Shown: positions 55,591 to 63,481 of the stretch, piece after piece
Layout of the letters: each line of letters begins with the position of its first letter
Numbering within the stretch: the stretch's first letter is position 1
Assembly: GCF_036967205.1 (NCBI RefSeq)
Contig: NZ_CP146022.1
Span: 8,122,001 to 8,186,000, forward strand
Origin: Streptomyces sp. Q6
GTDB lineage: Bacteria > Actinomycetota > Actinomycetes > Streptomycetales > Streptomycetaceae
Direction: 5' to 3'
DNA: 64,000 nt
The notes under the pieces: generated by a model
What the model saw: only the letters and a program-made list of their open reading frames with translations
Databases searched by the model: none
What the model was told of the DNA's origin: nothing
Program-made: the position numbers and the translations under genes

Positions 55591-56190
55591 TCACTCCCTT
55601 TCCTTGACTCCTGCGTGGGCCTTGCTTCGGTAACGATCCCCATTCCCACGGAACCTGATCGCCAAGCGGGACCGCTCCCGCGGACCTGAGAGCGCGTGGT
55701 ACCGGTGGCCGATGCGCCGCCCGACCAGGACGTACGCGATCAACGCACCTCCCGTGTTGAGAATGATGTCGTCCACGTCGAAGGCACGCCCCTGGACGAC
55801 AGCCCCCTGCGCCAGCTCCACCAGGACCATGACGGCCGCCGTGACGAGCAGCACCTGCAACAGCCGCATCCGGCGGGCCACCAGGACCGGCAGCAACACG
55901 CCGAAGGGCGCCCCGAGCAGAAGATTTCCGCCGATCTGCTTGCACGCGGCCAGGAAGGTGTACGACTGCGCGTACTGCCGCAGGCTGGCCCCGGGCCGCA
56001 TATTGGCCCCCGCGATCCGGTCGGACGCGGGGGAGGGGGAGAGCGTGAGGCGCGCGAGCACCGCCGCGAAGGCGACGAGCGCGAGAAACGCGACGAGAGC
56101 GACAAGGAGACGGACGGGCGTCCGCCACCAGTGGGCCGGGCCGTCGGCCCGGGTCGTGACCTTCCTGCGTCGTGCCGTCACCGATGTCAT
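55591..56190 (-). CDS. VanZ family membrane protein
   Basis: A 199-residue membrane protein. A Lys/Arg-rich N-terminus precedes helix 1 (LLVALVAFLALVAFAAVLAR). The VanZ core is visible: CKQIGGNLLLGAPFGVLLPV, LLQVLLVTAAVMVLVELAQG and FDVDDIILNTGGALIAYVLV. VanZ-like proteins are associated with low-level glycopeptide tolerance, but most are of unknown role. The C-terminal 30 residues are basic and non-conserved. The ATG at 56190 is chosen; one codon pair upstream is also possible. Confidence 0.88.
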   Translation of the reverse strand: MTSVTARRRKVTTRADGPAHWWRTPVRLLVALVAFLALVAFAAVLARLTLSPSPASDRIAGANMRPGASLRQYAQSYTFLAACKQIGGNLLLGAPFGVLLPVLVARRMRLLQVLLVTAAVMVLVELAQGAVVQGRAFDVDDIILNTGGALIAYVLVGRRIGHRYHALSGPRERSRLAIRFRGNGDRYRSKAHAGVKERE

Positions 56191-56238
56191 GTGCACCGTG
56201 TGCCCCGCCGGGCCGCGATCACGCGCGGTGACGAGAGG

Positions 56239-56529
56239 TCAGGTTCCGTCCGAGGGATGCGCGAGGGCGTCCAGGAAGCGGTCGAGGGCCGGGGACGACG
56301 ACGCACCGTCCCTGCAACGCGCCCGCTCGACCTGCGGTATCGACAACTTGCCCAGATGGAGAGCCTGGGTCTCGATGGCCTCCGCCAAGTGCATTCGCTC
56401 CAGGGCCCGTTCGGCGGCCGACCGGCGAACGTACTCGATGACCGTCACACCCAGATGGTCCGCATGCCTGCGGACCGCGTCGTACTCGTCGGGGGTGAAG
56501 AGCTCCCGCAGGAGCGCAGTACCGTCCAT
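56239..56529 (-). CDS. Small hypothetical protein
   Basis: A 96-residue protein of no family I recognise. It is helical and charged (LLRELFTPDEYDAVRRHADH, VIEYVRRSAAERALERMHLA), with a Ser/Pro-rich link near the end. A ribbon-helix-helix-like feel is possible but not supported by a clear motif. The ATG at 56529 gives the likely start. It lies alone between VanZ and the oxidoreductase gene, on the minus strand. Confidence 0.45.
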   Translation of the reverse strand: MDGTALLRELFTPDEYDAVRRHADHLGVTVIEYVRRSAAERALERMHLAEAIETQALHLGKLSIPQVERARCRDGASSSPALDRFLDALAHPSDGT

Positions 56530-56676
56530 GGCGGCATGATGCCGCTCCGGATCGCCGGGCGCGGGCAGTTGGCATATTCGCCGCCCGAAGGCGTGGACTT
56601 GGACGGAAGAGCCGAAAGGGCGCCGGGCCTGGGAGCGGAGCACCTTTCTCACTCTTTCGAGTGACGGACCCATCCG

Positions 56677-57567
56677 GTGCGGCCGGCGCTCCGGATTCCC
56701 CGTGTGAGGACGAAGAGCAGCGAGCGGAGCACGTTCCGGGTGGGACGTCCGGTGCGGGGTGCCGTCAGCGGACCGATCGCGGGCGGGGTCGCCCTCGGGG
56801 TCGCCGAGGTGACCGCGGCGGTCCTGCGGCCCGAGTCCCGGCCGCTTCTGGTGGTGGGGTCGGCCGCCGTCGACCGCACCCCACCCGGGGGCAAGGACTG
56901 GGCGATCCGCGCCTTCGGCACGGCCGACAAAATGGTCCTGACCTCGGGCATCCTCGAAGTCGGACTCTTCGCGTGCGTCGTCCCCCGCTCCGTGGACGGC
57001 ATGACGCTCGGCACCCCCGTCGACGACGTGCCGGACGGCAGGGACCCACTCCTCGCCGTCGGCATGACCGGCAGGCCGCTGCCCTTCGCGCACGGCTTCC
57101 CCGTCCGCATGGTGGTGCCCGGTCTCCACGGTGACGTCTCGGCCCGCACATGGCTGCGCGACCTCGAACTCACCACGTTCGACGCCGACGACCCGTACGG
57201 GGTCCGGGGCGGCTGGGCCCGCGAGGCGCCGGACAAGACCCAGTCCCGTATCGACACGCCCAAGCCCTTCGCCCGGCCCCGCGCGGGGACCGTGAGGGTC
57301 GCCGGGGTGGCCCGGGCGCAGCACCGCGGCATCGACACCGTCGAGGTCCGCGTCGACGACGGGTCCTGGAGGCCCGCGCGCCTTGCGGCCGAGGACTCCA
57401 GGGACACCCGGCGGCAGTGGTCGTACGCGTGGAAGGCCCCCAAGGGCACCCACACGCTGACCGTCCGCGCCACCGACCGGACCGGCGACGTGCAGACCGC
57501 GCGCCGGACCCCCACCATCCCTGACGGAGCGTCAGGCAGGCATGCGGGGGTGGTCGCCGTGGACTGA
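56677..57567 (+). pseudogene. Sulfite oxidase-like molybdopterin oxidoreductase with large internal deletion
   Basis: A 296-residue open frame made of the two ends of a normally about 520-residue enzyme. Residues about 28-110 match the N-terminal membrane part (SGPIAGGVALGVAEVTAAVL, FGTADKMVLTSGILEVG). From SVDGMTLGTPVDDVPDGRD it switches to the end of the Mo-cofactor domain (GFPVRMVVPGLHGDVSARTW) and the dimerisation domain (GGWAREAPDKTQSRIDTPKP to the end). The remaining helices and most of the cofactor domain, including the catalytic Cys, are missing. The reading frame is kept across the junction near 56985. The start is GTG at 56677 or 56704. It cannot be a working enzyme. Confidence 0.75.
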
Positions 57568-57645
57568 ACCGCTCTTATCCGCATGGCAGTTGTCACCCCT
57601 TCGCGCCCGGGTCCGAGCCCGTCGGCGCACCCCCGAGGAGAGAAC

Positions 57646-58284
57646 ATGAACACCCGAATCCGCCGTACCGCCACCGCCGTCGCCTTCGCCGCGGTGCTCC
57701 CGTTCGCACTGGCCGCCTGCTCCGACGACACCAAGGACAGTGCCTCGGGGAACAGCGGCAAGGCCACGCCGGCCGCTTCCCAGAGCTCGGAGGGCATGAA
57801 GGACACGGACGAGCCGTTCGGCTCTGCCTGTGCCTCCGTGCCGAAGGACGGCGCGGGTTCCTTCGACGGCATGGCCAAGGACCCGGTGGCCACCGCCGCC
57901 TCGAACAACCCGGCCCTGTCCACCCTCGTCACCGCGGTGAAGAAGGCCGGCCTCGTCGACACCCTGAACAACGCGCAGAACATCACCGTCTTCGCGCCCA
58001 CCAACGACGCCTTCGCCAAGATCCCGAAGGCGGACCTCGACAAGGTGCTCAACGACAAGGAGCAGCTCACCAAGATCCTCACGTACCACGTCGTCGGCAA
58101 GCGCCTCGCGCCCGCCGACCTGAGCGACGGCTCCTTCGACACGCTGGAGAAGTCCAAGCTCACCACCTCGGGATCCGGTGAGTCGTACAAGGTCAACGAC
58201 AGTGCCAACGTGGTCTGCGGCAACGTGCAGACCGCCAACGCCACCGTCTACATCATCGACACCGTCCTGATGCCGAAGAGCTGA
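57646..58284 (+). CDS. Fasciclin-domain lipoprotein (Mpt70/Mpt83-like)
   Basis: A 212-residue lipoprotein with signal peptide and lipobox (PFALAACSDD). The fasciclin domain spans about residues 75-212 with FAPTNDAFAKIP and LTYHVVGKRLAPADL. A Ser/Gly/Lys-rich linker joins anchor and domain. In mycobacteria Mpt70/Mpt83 are controlled by SigK and its anti-sigma RskA; here those two regulators lie immediately downstream on the opposite strand. The ATG at 57646 follows GAGGAGAG. Its role at the cell surface is probably adhesion-like. Confidence 0.92.
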   Translation: MNTRIRRTATAVAFAAVLPFALAACSDDTKDSASGNSGKATPAASQSSEGMKDTDEPFGSACASVPKDGAGSFDGMAKDPVATAASNNPALSTLVTAVKKAGLVDTLNNAQNITVFAPTNDAFAKIPKADLDKVLNDKEQLTKILTYHVVGKRLAPADLSDGSFDTLEKSKLTTSGSGESYKVNDSANVVCGNVQTANATVYIIDTVLMPKS

Positions 58285-58312
58285 CCCCGGGGCCCGGCGA
58301 CGGGGCTCCATG

Positions 58313-58356
58313 CCGGGGCGGGGGCGTCCACGAAACCGTGGGCGCCCCCGCCCCGG
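58313..58356. terminator. Strong bidirectional terminator
   Basis: Complementary arms of about 20 bases (58313-58332 and 58337-58356), GC-rich with a small mismatch, lie between the convergent fasciclin and rskA genes. Confidence 0.8.
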
Positions 58357-58414
58357 ATCACTCATGAAGGCGGTCGGCGCGGATCACCGGATCCACGTCG
58401 GCCGCCTTCCCCCG

Positions 58415-59167
58415 TCAGGCGGGGAGGGACATCAGGGCCACGGGCGAAGTCGTCGGCTGCTCGGAGCCACCGTTCGGTTCGACGCTCACCCCCATGCCGG
58501 ACGCCTCGCCGACCGAGCCCTTCATGAGGACCGACTGGTCCGGGCGCGCGGGGTCGAGCAGACCGGCCGGGCGCATGTGCCCGCCGTCGTCGAACCAGAG
58601 CTGGTACACCTTTCCGTCCGGCGGCGACGCCATCCCCGCGGCGACGAACACCGCCCGGTCGCGGTCGTGCGAGACGACCACGGACCCGCGCGCCCCGCCC
58701 GCCAGCCGGGCCGAGGCGACCTTCGCGTCCGGCGCGGACAGCACCTGCGCCACCTGGTCGGCCTGCCGCTGCGCGGCACGGGCCTCCTCCCGCGCCCGGT
58801 CGGCCTGCTCGTGCTGCCACACGGCGACACCGCCGAGCGAGGCGGCGGCCGCCAGACACGCGGCGAGCGCCCAGCGCGCGACAGGGCGACGGCGCGGTAC
58901 GGCCGCCACGCTGACACCGCCACCGGAGGTCCGGGGCGGCTCCTGGCGGACCGTCGTCACCCGGCGCAAGACCTGGTCCCTGAACCCGGCGGGCGGCGTC
59001 ACGGACACCGCGAGGCCCAACCGGCCCGCCGTCGCGCCCAGTTCGCGCACCTCCTGCGCGCACGCGGCACAGTCGCCGAGATGCCGCTCGAAGGCGTCGC
59101 GCTCGTCGTCGGACAGGGCGTGCAGCGCGTACGCACCCGTCAGGGTGTGGAGTTCGGCGGTGCTCAT
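58415..59167 (-). CDS. rskA: Anti-sigma-K factor RskA
   Basis: A 250-residue membrane anti-sigma factor. The N-terminal anti-sigma domain with zinc-type motif (FERHLGDCAACAQEVREL) binds the sigma factor. One membrane helix follows at about 96-115 (ARWALAACLAAAASLGGVAV). The outer RskA domain contains LSAPDAKVASARLAGGARGS and GKVYQLWFDDGGHMRPAGLL. The gene overlaps the sigK stop by 4 bases. It is expected to hold SigK inactive until proteolysis releases it. Confidence 0.92.
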   Translation of the reverse strand: MSTAELHTLTGAYALHALSDDERDAFERHLGDCAACAQEVRELGATAGRLGLAVSVTPPAGFRDQVLRRVTTVRQEPPRTSGGGVSVAAVPRRRPVARWALAACLAAAASLGGVAVWQHEQADRAREEARAAQRQADQVAQVLSAPDAKVASARLAGGARGSVVVSHDRDRAVFVAAGMASPPDGKVYQLWFDDGGHMRPAGLLDPARPDQSVLMKGSVGEASGMGVSVEPNGGSEQPTTSPVALMSLPA

Positions 59168-59763
59168 GCCGTCACCCCCAGGCAGTCGCGGAGCCGGATC
59201 AGGCCGTCGCGCAGCCGCGTCTTGATCGTGCCCAGCGGCACCGACAGCAACTCGGCGACCTCGCTGTACGTCAGCCCGCGGTAGTACGCCAACGACACGG
59301 ACTGGCGCTGAAGTTCGGTGAGCGTGCGCAGACAGCGACGCACCTGCTCGCGCTCGATCCGCGCCTCGACCTCCTCCGTCACCTCGTCGAACTCCGGGGT
59401 GCGCTCAAGGAGGGCCGCACGGTGGTCGCGGGCCGCCGACGCCTCCGACGACCGCACCCGGTCGATCGCCCGCCGGTGGGCGAGCGTGAGCACCCAGTTG
59501 ATGACGGTCCCGCGGTCCTTGCGGTAGTGGGCCGCCGTCCGCCACACCTCCACCAGGACCTCCTGGGCGACCTCCTCCGACTGGGCCCGGTCGCGCAGGA
59601 CACCGCGCACGACGCCGAGCACCGGCCCCGCCACCGCGTCGTACACCGCGGCGAACGCCTCGTGATCGCCCTTGGCGACCTCGGCCATGAGCTCATCGAG
59701 CTCGGGCCGGGGCGCCGGGCCTCTTCCGATGTGGACGGCTTCTTTCACGTTCGGGGCCTCCAT
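59164..59763 (-). CDS. sigK: ECF sigma factor SigK
   Basis: A 199-residue ECF sigma factor. Region 2 is GDHEAFAAVYDAVAGPVLGV through EEVAQEVLVEVWRTAAHYRK and GTVINWVLTLAHRRAIDRVR. Region 4 is LTELQRQSVSLAYYRGLTYS followed by EVAELLSVPLGTIKTRLRDG. The ATG at 59763 begins MEAPNVKEAVHIGRG. It overlaps rskA by 4 bases. A CCATCC-n16-CGGATT sequence upstream resembles the SigK promoter type, suggesting autoregulation. The fasciclin gene next door is the likely target. Confidence 0.92.
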   Translation of the reverse strand: MEAPNVKEAVHIGRGPAPRPELDELMAEVAKGDHEAFAAVYDAVAGPVLGVVRGVLRDRAQSEEVAQEVLVEVWRTAAHYRKDRGTVINWVLTLAHRRAIDRVRSSEASAARDHRAALLERTPEFDEVTEEVEARIEREQVRRCLRTLTELQRQSVSLAYYRGLTYSEVAELLSVPLGTIKTRLRDGLIRLRDCLGVTA

Positions 59764-59801
59764 GATCTGTCCGGTGCCTGGGCGGCGACGGCTACACGAG
59801 T

Positions 59802-59829
59802 AATCCGTCGCGGCCGGGCGCACGGATGG
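59802..59829 (-). promoter_or_regulatory. Candidate SigK-type promoter of sigK-rskA
   Basis: On the minus strand CCATCC (59829-59824) is followed after 16 bases by CGGATT (59807-59802). The -35 half matches the mycobacterial SigK element; the -10 half is near its CGAAT form. The end lies 39 bases before the sigK start. Confidence 0.45.
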
Positions 59830-60009
59830 GTCGTGACCCCCGTCCGTCCCCCGTTCGGCCCGCACGGCCCGAACAGATGCACTCCCTGGAAGCCCGCTGG
59901 TCACAAGCGGTCGTCGACGTCCAGGGCGGTCGAACTCGCGGTGGTGCGGCGGCGACACGGGGCCGGGCGGCGGACACGGGGTGGACCCCCGGCGACGATC
60001 TCCGCTAAG

Positions 60010-60028
60010 TTAGGCAAGGCTTACCTAA
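60010..60028. promoter_or_regulatory. Iron box (DmdR1/IdeR operator)
   Basis: TTAGGCAAGGCTTACCTAA matches the 19-base actinobacterial iron box TTAGGTTAGSCTAACCTAA at 16 positions. It abuts the GGAGG ribosome site of the DUF2470 gene, so repressor binding would block transcription under iron sufficiency. Confidence 0.9.
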
Positions 60029-60038
60029 GGAGGTCGGA

Positions 60039-60734
60039 ATGGGTGTCCGTCAGCTCGCTACCGCCGTGCCCACCACCGCGTCGCGCGCACGCTCCGTGCT
60101 CGCCGCCGCGTGGACCTGCGGCGTCACCACCGATGTGGGACAGGACGACCTCGTCGGCGCCCACCGCGTCGCCGACGACGGTACGGTGCGGATCACGCCG
60201 CCGCCCGAGAGCGTGCTCGCCGCGTCGGCGCTCCTCGCCCCGTACGGACGGCCCACCGCGCTCCTGGAGTTCGCCGACGCGGCGCCCGTCCCCGTACGCG
60301 ACCGGATCCGCGCCCGGCTGTGGATGTCCGGCGAGCTGGTCCCGGACGGCGACGAGATGACACTCCGCCCCGAACGCGTGGTCCTCCAGACCCGCACCGA
60401 GCGCCTCGGCGTCGACCTCGGCGAACTCGCCGAAGCGGCGCCCGACCCGTTGGCCCTCGCCGAACCGCGGCTGCTTCTCCACCTCGCCGACGCCCACCCC
60501 GAAGCCGTCGAACAACTCACCCGGCTCCTCGCGCCCGAGAGCCTGCACGGCGTCGTCCGCGTCCAGCCACTGGCCGTCGACCGGCACGGACTGACGCTGC
60601 GGCTGGAGCGCGTCCGGGGCCAGGCCGACGCCCGCATCCCGTTCCACGCGCCCGCCGACGACCTGACCTCCCTCGGCGAGCGGATGCACTGCCTGCTCGC
60701 CTCGGCGCAGACCGTCAGCCGTCGCCGGAGGTGA
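60039..60734 (+). CDS. DUF2470 protein, iron-regulated (heme-use related)
   Basis: A 231-residue protein. The C-terminal half carries the DUF2470 domain (LLLHLADAHPEAVEQLTRLL, DRHGLTLRLERV, RIPFHAPADDLTSLGERMHC), which elsewhere occurs in heme-oxygenase-like HugZ proteins. The N-terminal half is a short pyridoxamine-oxidase-like barrel remnant (ALLEFADAAPVPVRDRIRAR). A clear iron box sits just before the ATG, which supports a role in iron or heme supply. The end overlaps the convergent acyltransferase gene by 20 bases. Confidence 0.88.
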   Translation: MGVRQLATAVPTTASRARSVLAAAWTCGVTTDVGQDDLVGAHRVADDGTVRITPPPESVLAASALLAPYGRPTALLEFADAAPVPVRDRIRARLWMSGELVPDGDEMTLRPERVVLQTRTERLGVDLGELAEAAPDPLALAEPRLLLHLADAHPEAVEQLTRLLAPESLHGVVRVQPLAVDRHGLTLRLERVRGQADARIPFHAPADDLTSLGERMHCLLASAQTVSRRRR

Positions 60735-61815
60735 CCTTCGCGCGGGCGGCGGGCCGCTCCTCGGGCCCGGGCGACGGCTGCTGACGCCGGAACGCCCAGT
60801 CCATCCGCGGCTCGACGACGTACCGGAACACCACGCGCACCGGCGGCGTGCACAGCAGCGTGATGCCGGCGACCGCGACCGCCGTGACGGCCAGCTCGCC
60901 CGCCGGGGTGTGCAGCCACGGATGCGCGTACCACTCCCAGAACCGGGAGGACTTGATGACGAAACCGTGCAGCAGGTACGCGTAGACGGTGCCGGTCCCC
61001 AGCGCCGTGAACCACAGCCTGCGCCCCGGCACCCACGCCAGGAAGCACGCCGTCAGCACGAGGGCCAGCAGGAACAGGGCGGGCGTCGCCCACAGCCCGG
61101 CCCACGCGGGCACGCCCCGACCCACCACGCTCCCGCGGTGGTAGAACCAGCCCGCGTCGAACCAAGGAGCCGCCCAGTACGCGGCGACGACCGCGGTGAG
61201 CAGCACCGGCAGCGCCGCGAGCCGCGTCCCCCAGGTGCGCAGCATCGAGAAGTGCTCGGGCCGCAGCACGAGCCCCACCACGAAGAACGGCAGGAATTGC
61301 AGGACCCGTTGGAGCGCGAGGTCACCGCCCGCGCCCGGCCACATCGACACGGCGGTCCCCACGGCGAGCGCCACCCACACGGGGTGGCGCAGTTGCAGCC
61401 ACAGCGGCGTCGAGAGCCGCCAGACGAACAGGGCCGCGAGGAACCACATGAGATACCAGGGGTCCAGCAGGCTGATCGGGTACGACGGGTCGTCCCGCGC
61501 CCACCGGTAGAAGAGCGTGTACGCCACCTCGAAGACGACGTACGGCACCACGACCCCGGTGACCAGCCGCTTGAGCCGGCCCGGGGCCATGTCGAAACTG
61601 CGGGAGAAGTACCCCGAGACCAGCGCGAACGCCGGCATGTGGAAGGCGTACACCGTCAGGTACAGCGCGGTGACCGCGCGGGAGCCGTACGTCAGCGGCT
61701 CCCACGCGTGCCCGCACGCGACGAGCACGATCGTCAGGAACTTGACGTTGTCGAAGTACGACTCGCGCGCCTTCCCCGTGCCCCGGTTGATGGTCTGTGC
61801 GGCCTGCCGTTCCAT
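60715..61815 (-). CDS. Acyltransferase family 3 membrane protein
   Basis: A 366-residue integral membrane protein with about ten helices. Family features are the N-terminal YFDNVKFLTIVLVACGHAWE with catalytic His, FHMPAFALVSGYFSRSFD, and PWYLMWFLAALFVWRL. OafA/AcfT-like enzymes transfer acyl groups to sugars or lipids at the membrane. The last 30 residues are charged and cytoplasmic. The ATG at 61815 begins MERQAAQTINRGTGKARESY. The substrate is unknown. Confidence 0.88.
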   Translation of the reverse strand: MERQAAQTINRGTGKARESYFDNVKFLTIVLVACGHAWEPLTYGSRAVTALYLTVYAFHMPAFALVSGYFSRSFDMAPGRLKRLVTGVVVPYVVFEVAYTLFYRWARDDPSYPISLLDPWYLMWFLAALFVWRLSTPLWLQLRHPVWVALAVGTAVSMWPGAGGDLALQRVLQFLPFFVVGLVLRPEHFSMLRTWGTRLAALPVLLTAVVAAYWAAPWFDAGWFYHRGSVVGRGVPAWAGLWATPALFLLALVLTACFLAWVPGRRLWFTALGTGTVYAYLLHGFVIKSSRFWEWYAHPWLHTPAGELAVTAVAVAGITLLCTPPVRVVFRYVVEPRMDWAFRRQQPSPGPEERPAARAKVTSGDG

Positions 61816-61930
61816 CGTGCGCCCGTGCCCCTCCTCCTGCGTGGGTCAGGCCCCCCGCCTGCCCCACGCAGACCGTTCCATGGCTGGGCGTGTGACACAA
61901 GCGCCGCAAGGGAACGGGAGGGATCGGATG

Positions 61931-62722
61931 TCACACGGCGGTGTAGGCGCCGTCCACCAGGTGGTAGCTGCCCGCGATGAACGAGGCGCGCTCCGAGAGC
62001 AGGAACACGATCAGCTCGGCGACCTCCTCGGCGTGGCCCAGACGGCCGGCCGGGTGCAGGGCGACGAGACCGTCGTAGGCGGCCTTGTCCATGTCCTTGA
62101 GGAGCGGGGTCTCGATGAAGCCGGGACCCACCGCGTTCACGCGGATCCCCTTGGCCGCGTACTCGGCGGCGGCCGTCTTCGTCAGGCCGACGACACCGTG
62201 CTTGGCGGCGACGTACGCGGGGGAGCCCGCGAAGCCGACCGAGCCGAGGATCGAGGCCACGTTCACGATGGCGCCGCCCTTGCCCGCGGCCTCGATGACC
62301 GGCAGCTCGTAGCGCATCGAGTAGAAGACGCCGTCGAGGTTCGTGCGCACGACGCGGTTGTAGACATCGATGTCGTACTCGCCGGTGGGGGCGCTGGCGC
62401 CGCCGATACCGGCGTTGTTCACGGCCAGGTCCAGCCCGCCGAAGGTGTCGACGGCGAACCGCACGGCGGCTTCGGCGGAGGCGGGCTCCGTCACGTCGAG
62501 GGCGACCGCGGCGGCCTTGATGCCCTCGTCCTTCAGGGTCCGCGCGGCTTCCTCGGCGCCCTGCTGGTTGTAGTCGGCGATGACGACGTTCGCGCCGCCG
62601 CGGCCGAGGCGGCGGGCGGTGGCCAGGCCGATGCCGGAGGCGGAGCCGGTGACGAGCGCGGTCTTCCCGGCGAACTCGGCGGCGTACTCGGTGAACTGGC
62701 CGGTGGGGGTGGTGGTGCTCAT
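61931..62722 (-). CDS. Short-chain dehydrogenase/reductase
   Basis: A 263-residue oxidoreductase. The cofactor motif is VTGSASGIGLATARRL and ADYNQQ suggests NAD preference. NNAG is intact. The catalytic Ser is in NVASILGSVGFAGSPA and the Tyr-x3-Lys in AYVAAKHGVVGLTKTAAAEY. The closing YHLVDGAYTAV is typical of the classical SDR group. It starts 7 bases after the stop of a TetR gene on the same strand, so it is the repressor's likely operon partner and target. The substrate is unknown. Confidence 0.92.
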   Translation of the reverse strand: MSTTTPTGQFTEYAAEFAGKTALVTGSASGIGLATARRLGRGGANVVIADYNQQGAEEAARTLKDEGIKAAAVALDVTEPASAEAAVRFAVDTFGGLDLAVNNAGIGGASAPTGEYDIDVYNRVVRTNLDGVFYSMRYELPVIEAAGKGGAIVNVASILGSVGFAGSPAYVAAKHGVVGLTKTAAAEYAAKGIRVNAVGPGFIETPLLKDMDKAAYDGLVALHPAGRLGHAEEVAELIVFLLSERASFIAGSYHLVDGAYTAV

Positions 62723-62729
62723 GGTGCGG

Positions 62730-63401
62730 TCACTCTCTGATTGCGGGGTCGGAGGTCGCCGCCGATCGGGCGGCCTCCCCGATGAGGGCGTCGTAGGCCC
62801 CCGCCACCAGAAGGGCGAGGTCCTCGGCGTCCGAGCCGTCGCCGCGCGCCCAGGTGCGCATCGCGGCGGTCAGCACGCCGGCGGCGGCACCGACGACGAC
62901 CTCGGGGCGGATGTCCCGGGCCGGGTCGGTGCCGAGGCGCTCGGCGATGATGCGTACGGACTCGTCCTGGGCGTCGACCCGGATGCGCTCGTACGCGGCG
63001 AACAGGGCGGGTTCGCGGTCCACGGCCGCGTACAGCTCGCGCAGCTGCGGACGGTGGTGCCAGCCGGGGGTGTCCCGGTCGGCGAGCCACTCCGCGACGG
63101 CCCTGCGGTAGGCGAGCAGCGGGGGCTCGGCCGCGGGGCGTTCGCGCAGCGCCGCGTTGATCCGGGCGCCGTCGGCGCGGGTGAAGTCCAGCGCCGCGTC
63201 CTCCTTGCCGGCGAAGTGCCGGCTGAAGGTGCGCCGCGTGACGTCGGCCCGCTCGGCGATCGCCTCGACGGTCACGTCCCCGAGCCCCCGCTCGAGCACC
63301 AGCGCGACAGCGGCCTCGGCCAACGCGTCCCGCGTCCGCCGAGCCTTGACCTGCCGCCGGTCCTCGGTGGACCGACTCGTGGTGGGTTCGTTCGCCTTCA
63401 T
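62730..63401 (-). CDS. TetR family regulator
   Basis: A 223-residue TetR regulator. The HTH is at about residues 20-65 (ALAEAAVALVLERGLGDVTV, EAIAERADVTRRTFSRHFAG). The C-terminal domain is of the MftR/TetR_C-like type with ADRDTPGWHHRPQLRELYAA. It is co-transcribed with the SDR gene, and a perfect palindrome just upstream is its likely autoregulatory operator. Confidence 0.9.
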   Translation of the reverse strand: MKANEPTTSRSTEDRRQVKARRTRDALAEAAVALVLERGLGDVTVEAIAERADVTRRTFSRHFAGKEDAALDFTRADGARINAALRERPAAEPPLLAYRRAVAEWLADRDTPGWHHRPQLRELYAAVDREPALFAAYERIRVDAQDESVRIIAERLGTDPARDIRPEVVVGAAAGVLTAAMRTWARGDGSDAEDLALLVAGAYDALIGEAARSAATSDPAIRE

Positions 63402-63421
63402 GCCGTCGAGGATACACCTTC

Positions 63422-63438
63422 ATGTCCCAATGGGACAT
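63422..63438. promoter_or_regulatory. Perfect 8+1+8 palindromic operator upstream of tetR-SDR
   Basis: ATGTCCCAATGGGACAT, symmetric around 63430, lies 20 bases upstream of the tetR start. A half-like copy GTGGGAC follows near 63449. It fits a TetR-dimer site. Confidence 0.7.
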
Positions 63439-63481
63439 AAGTCTCGGTGGGACGTCTTGGAGGGGGAGGTGGGGGGCGGAG

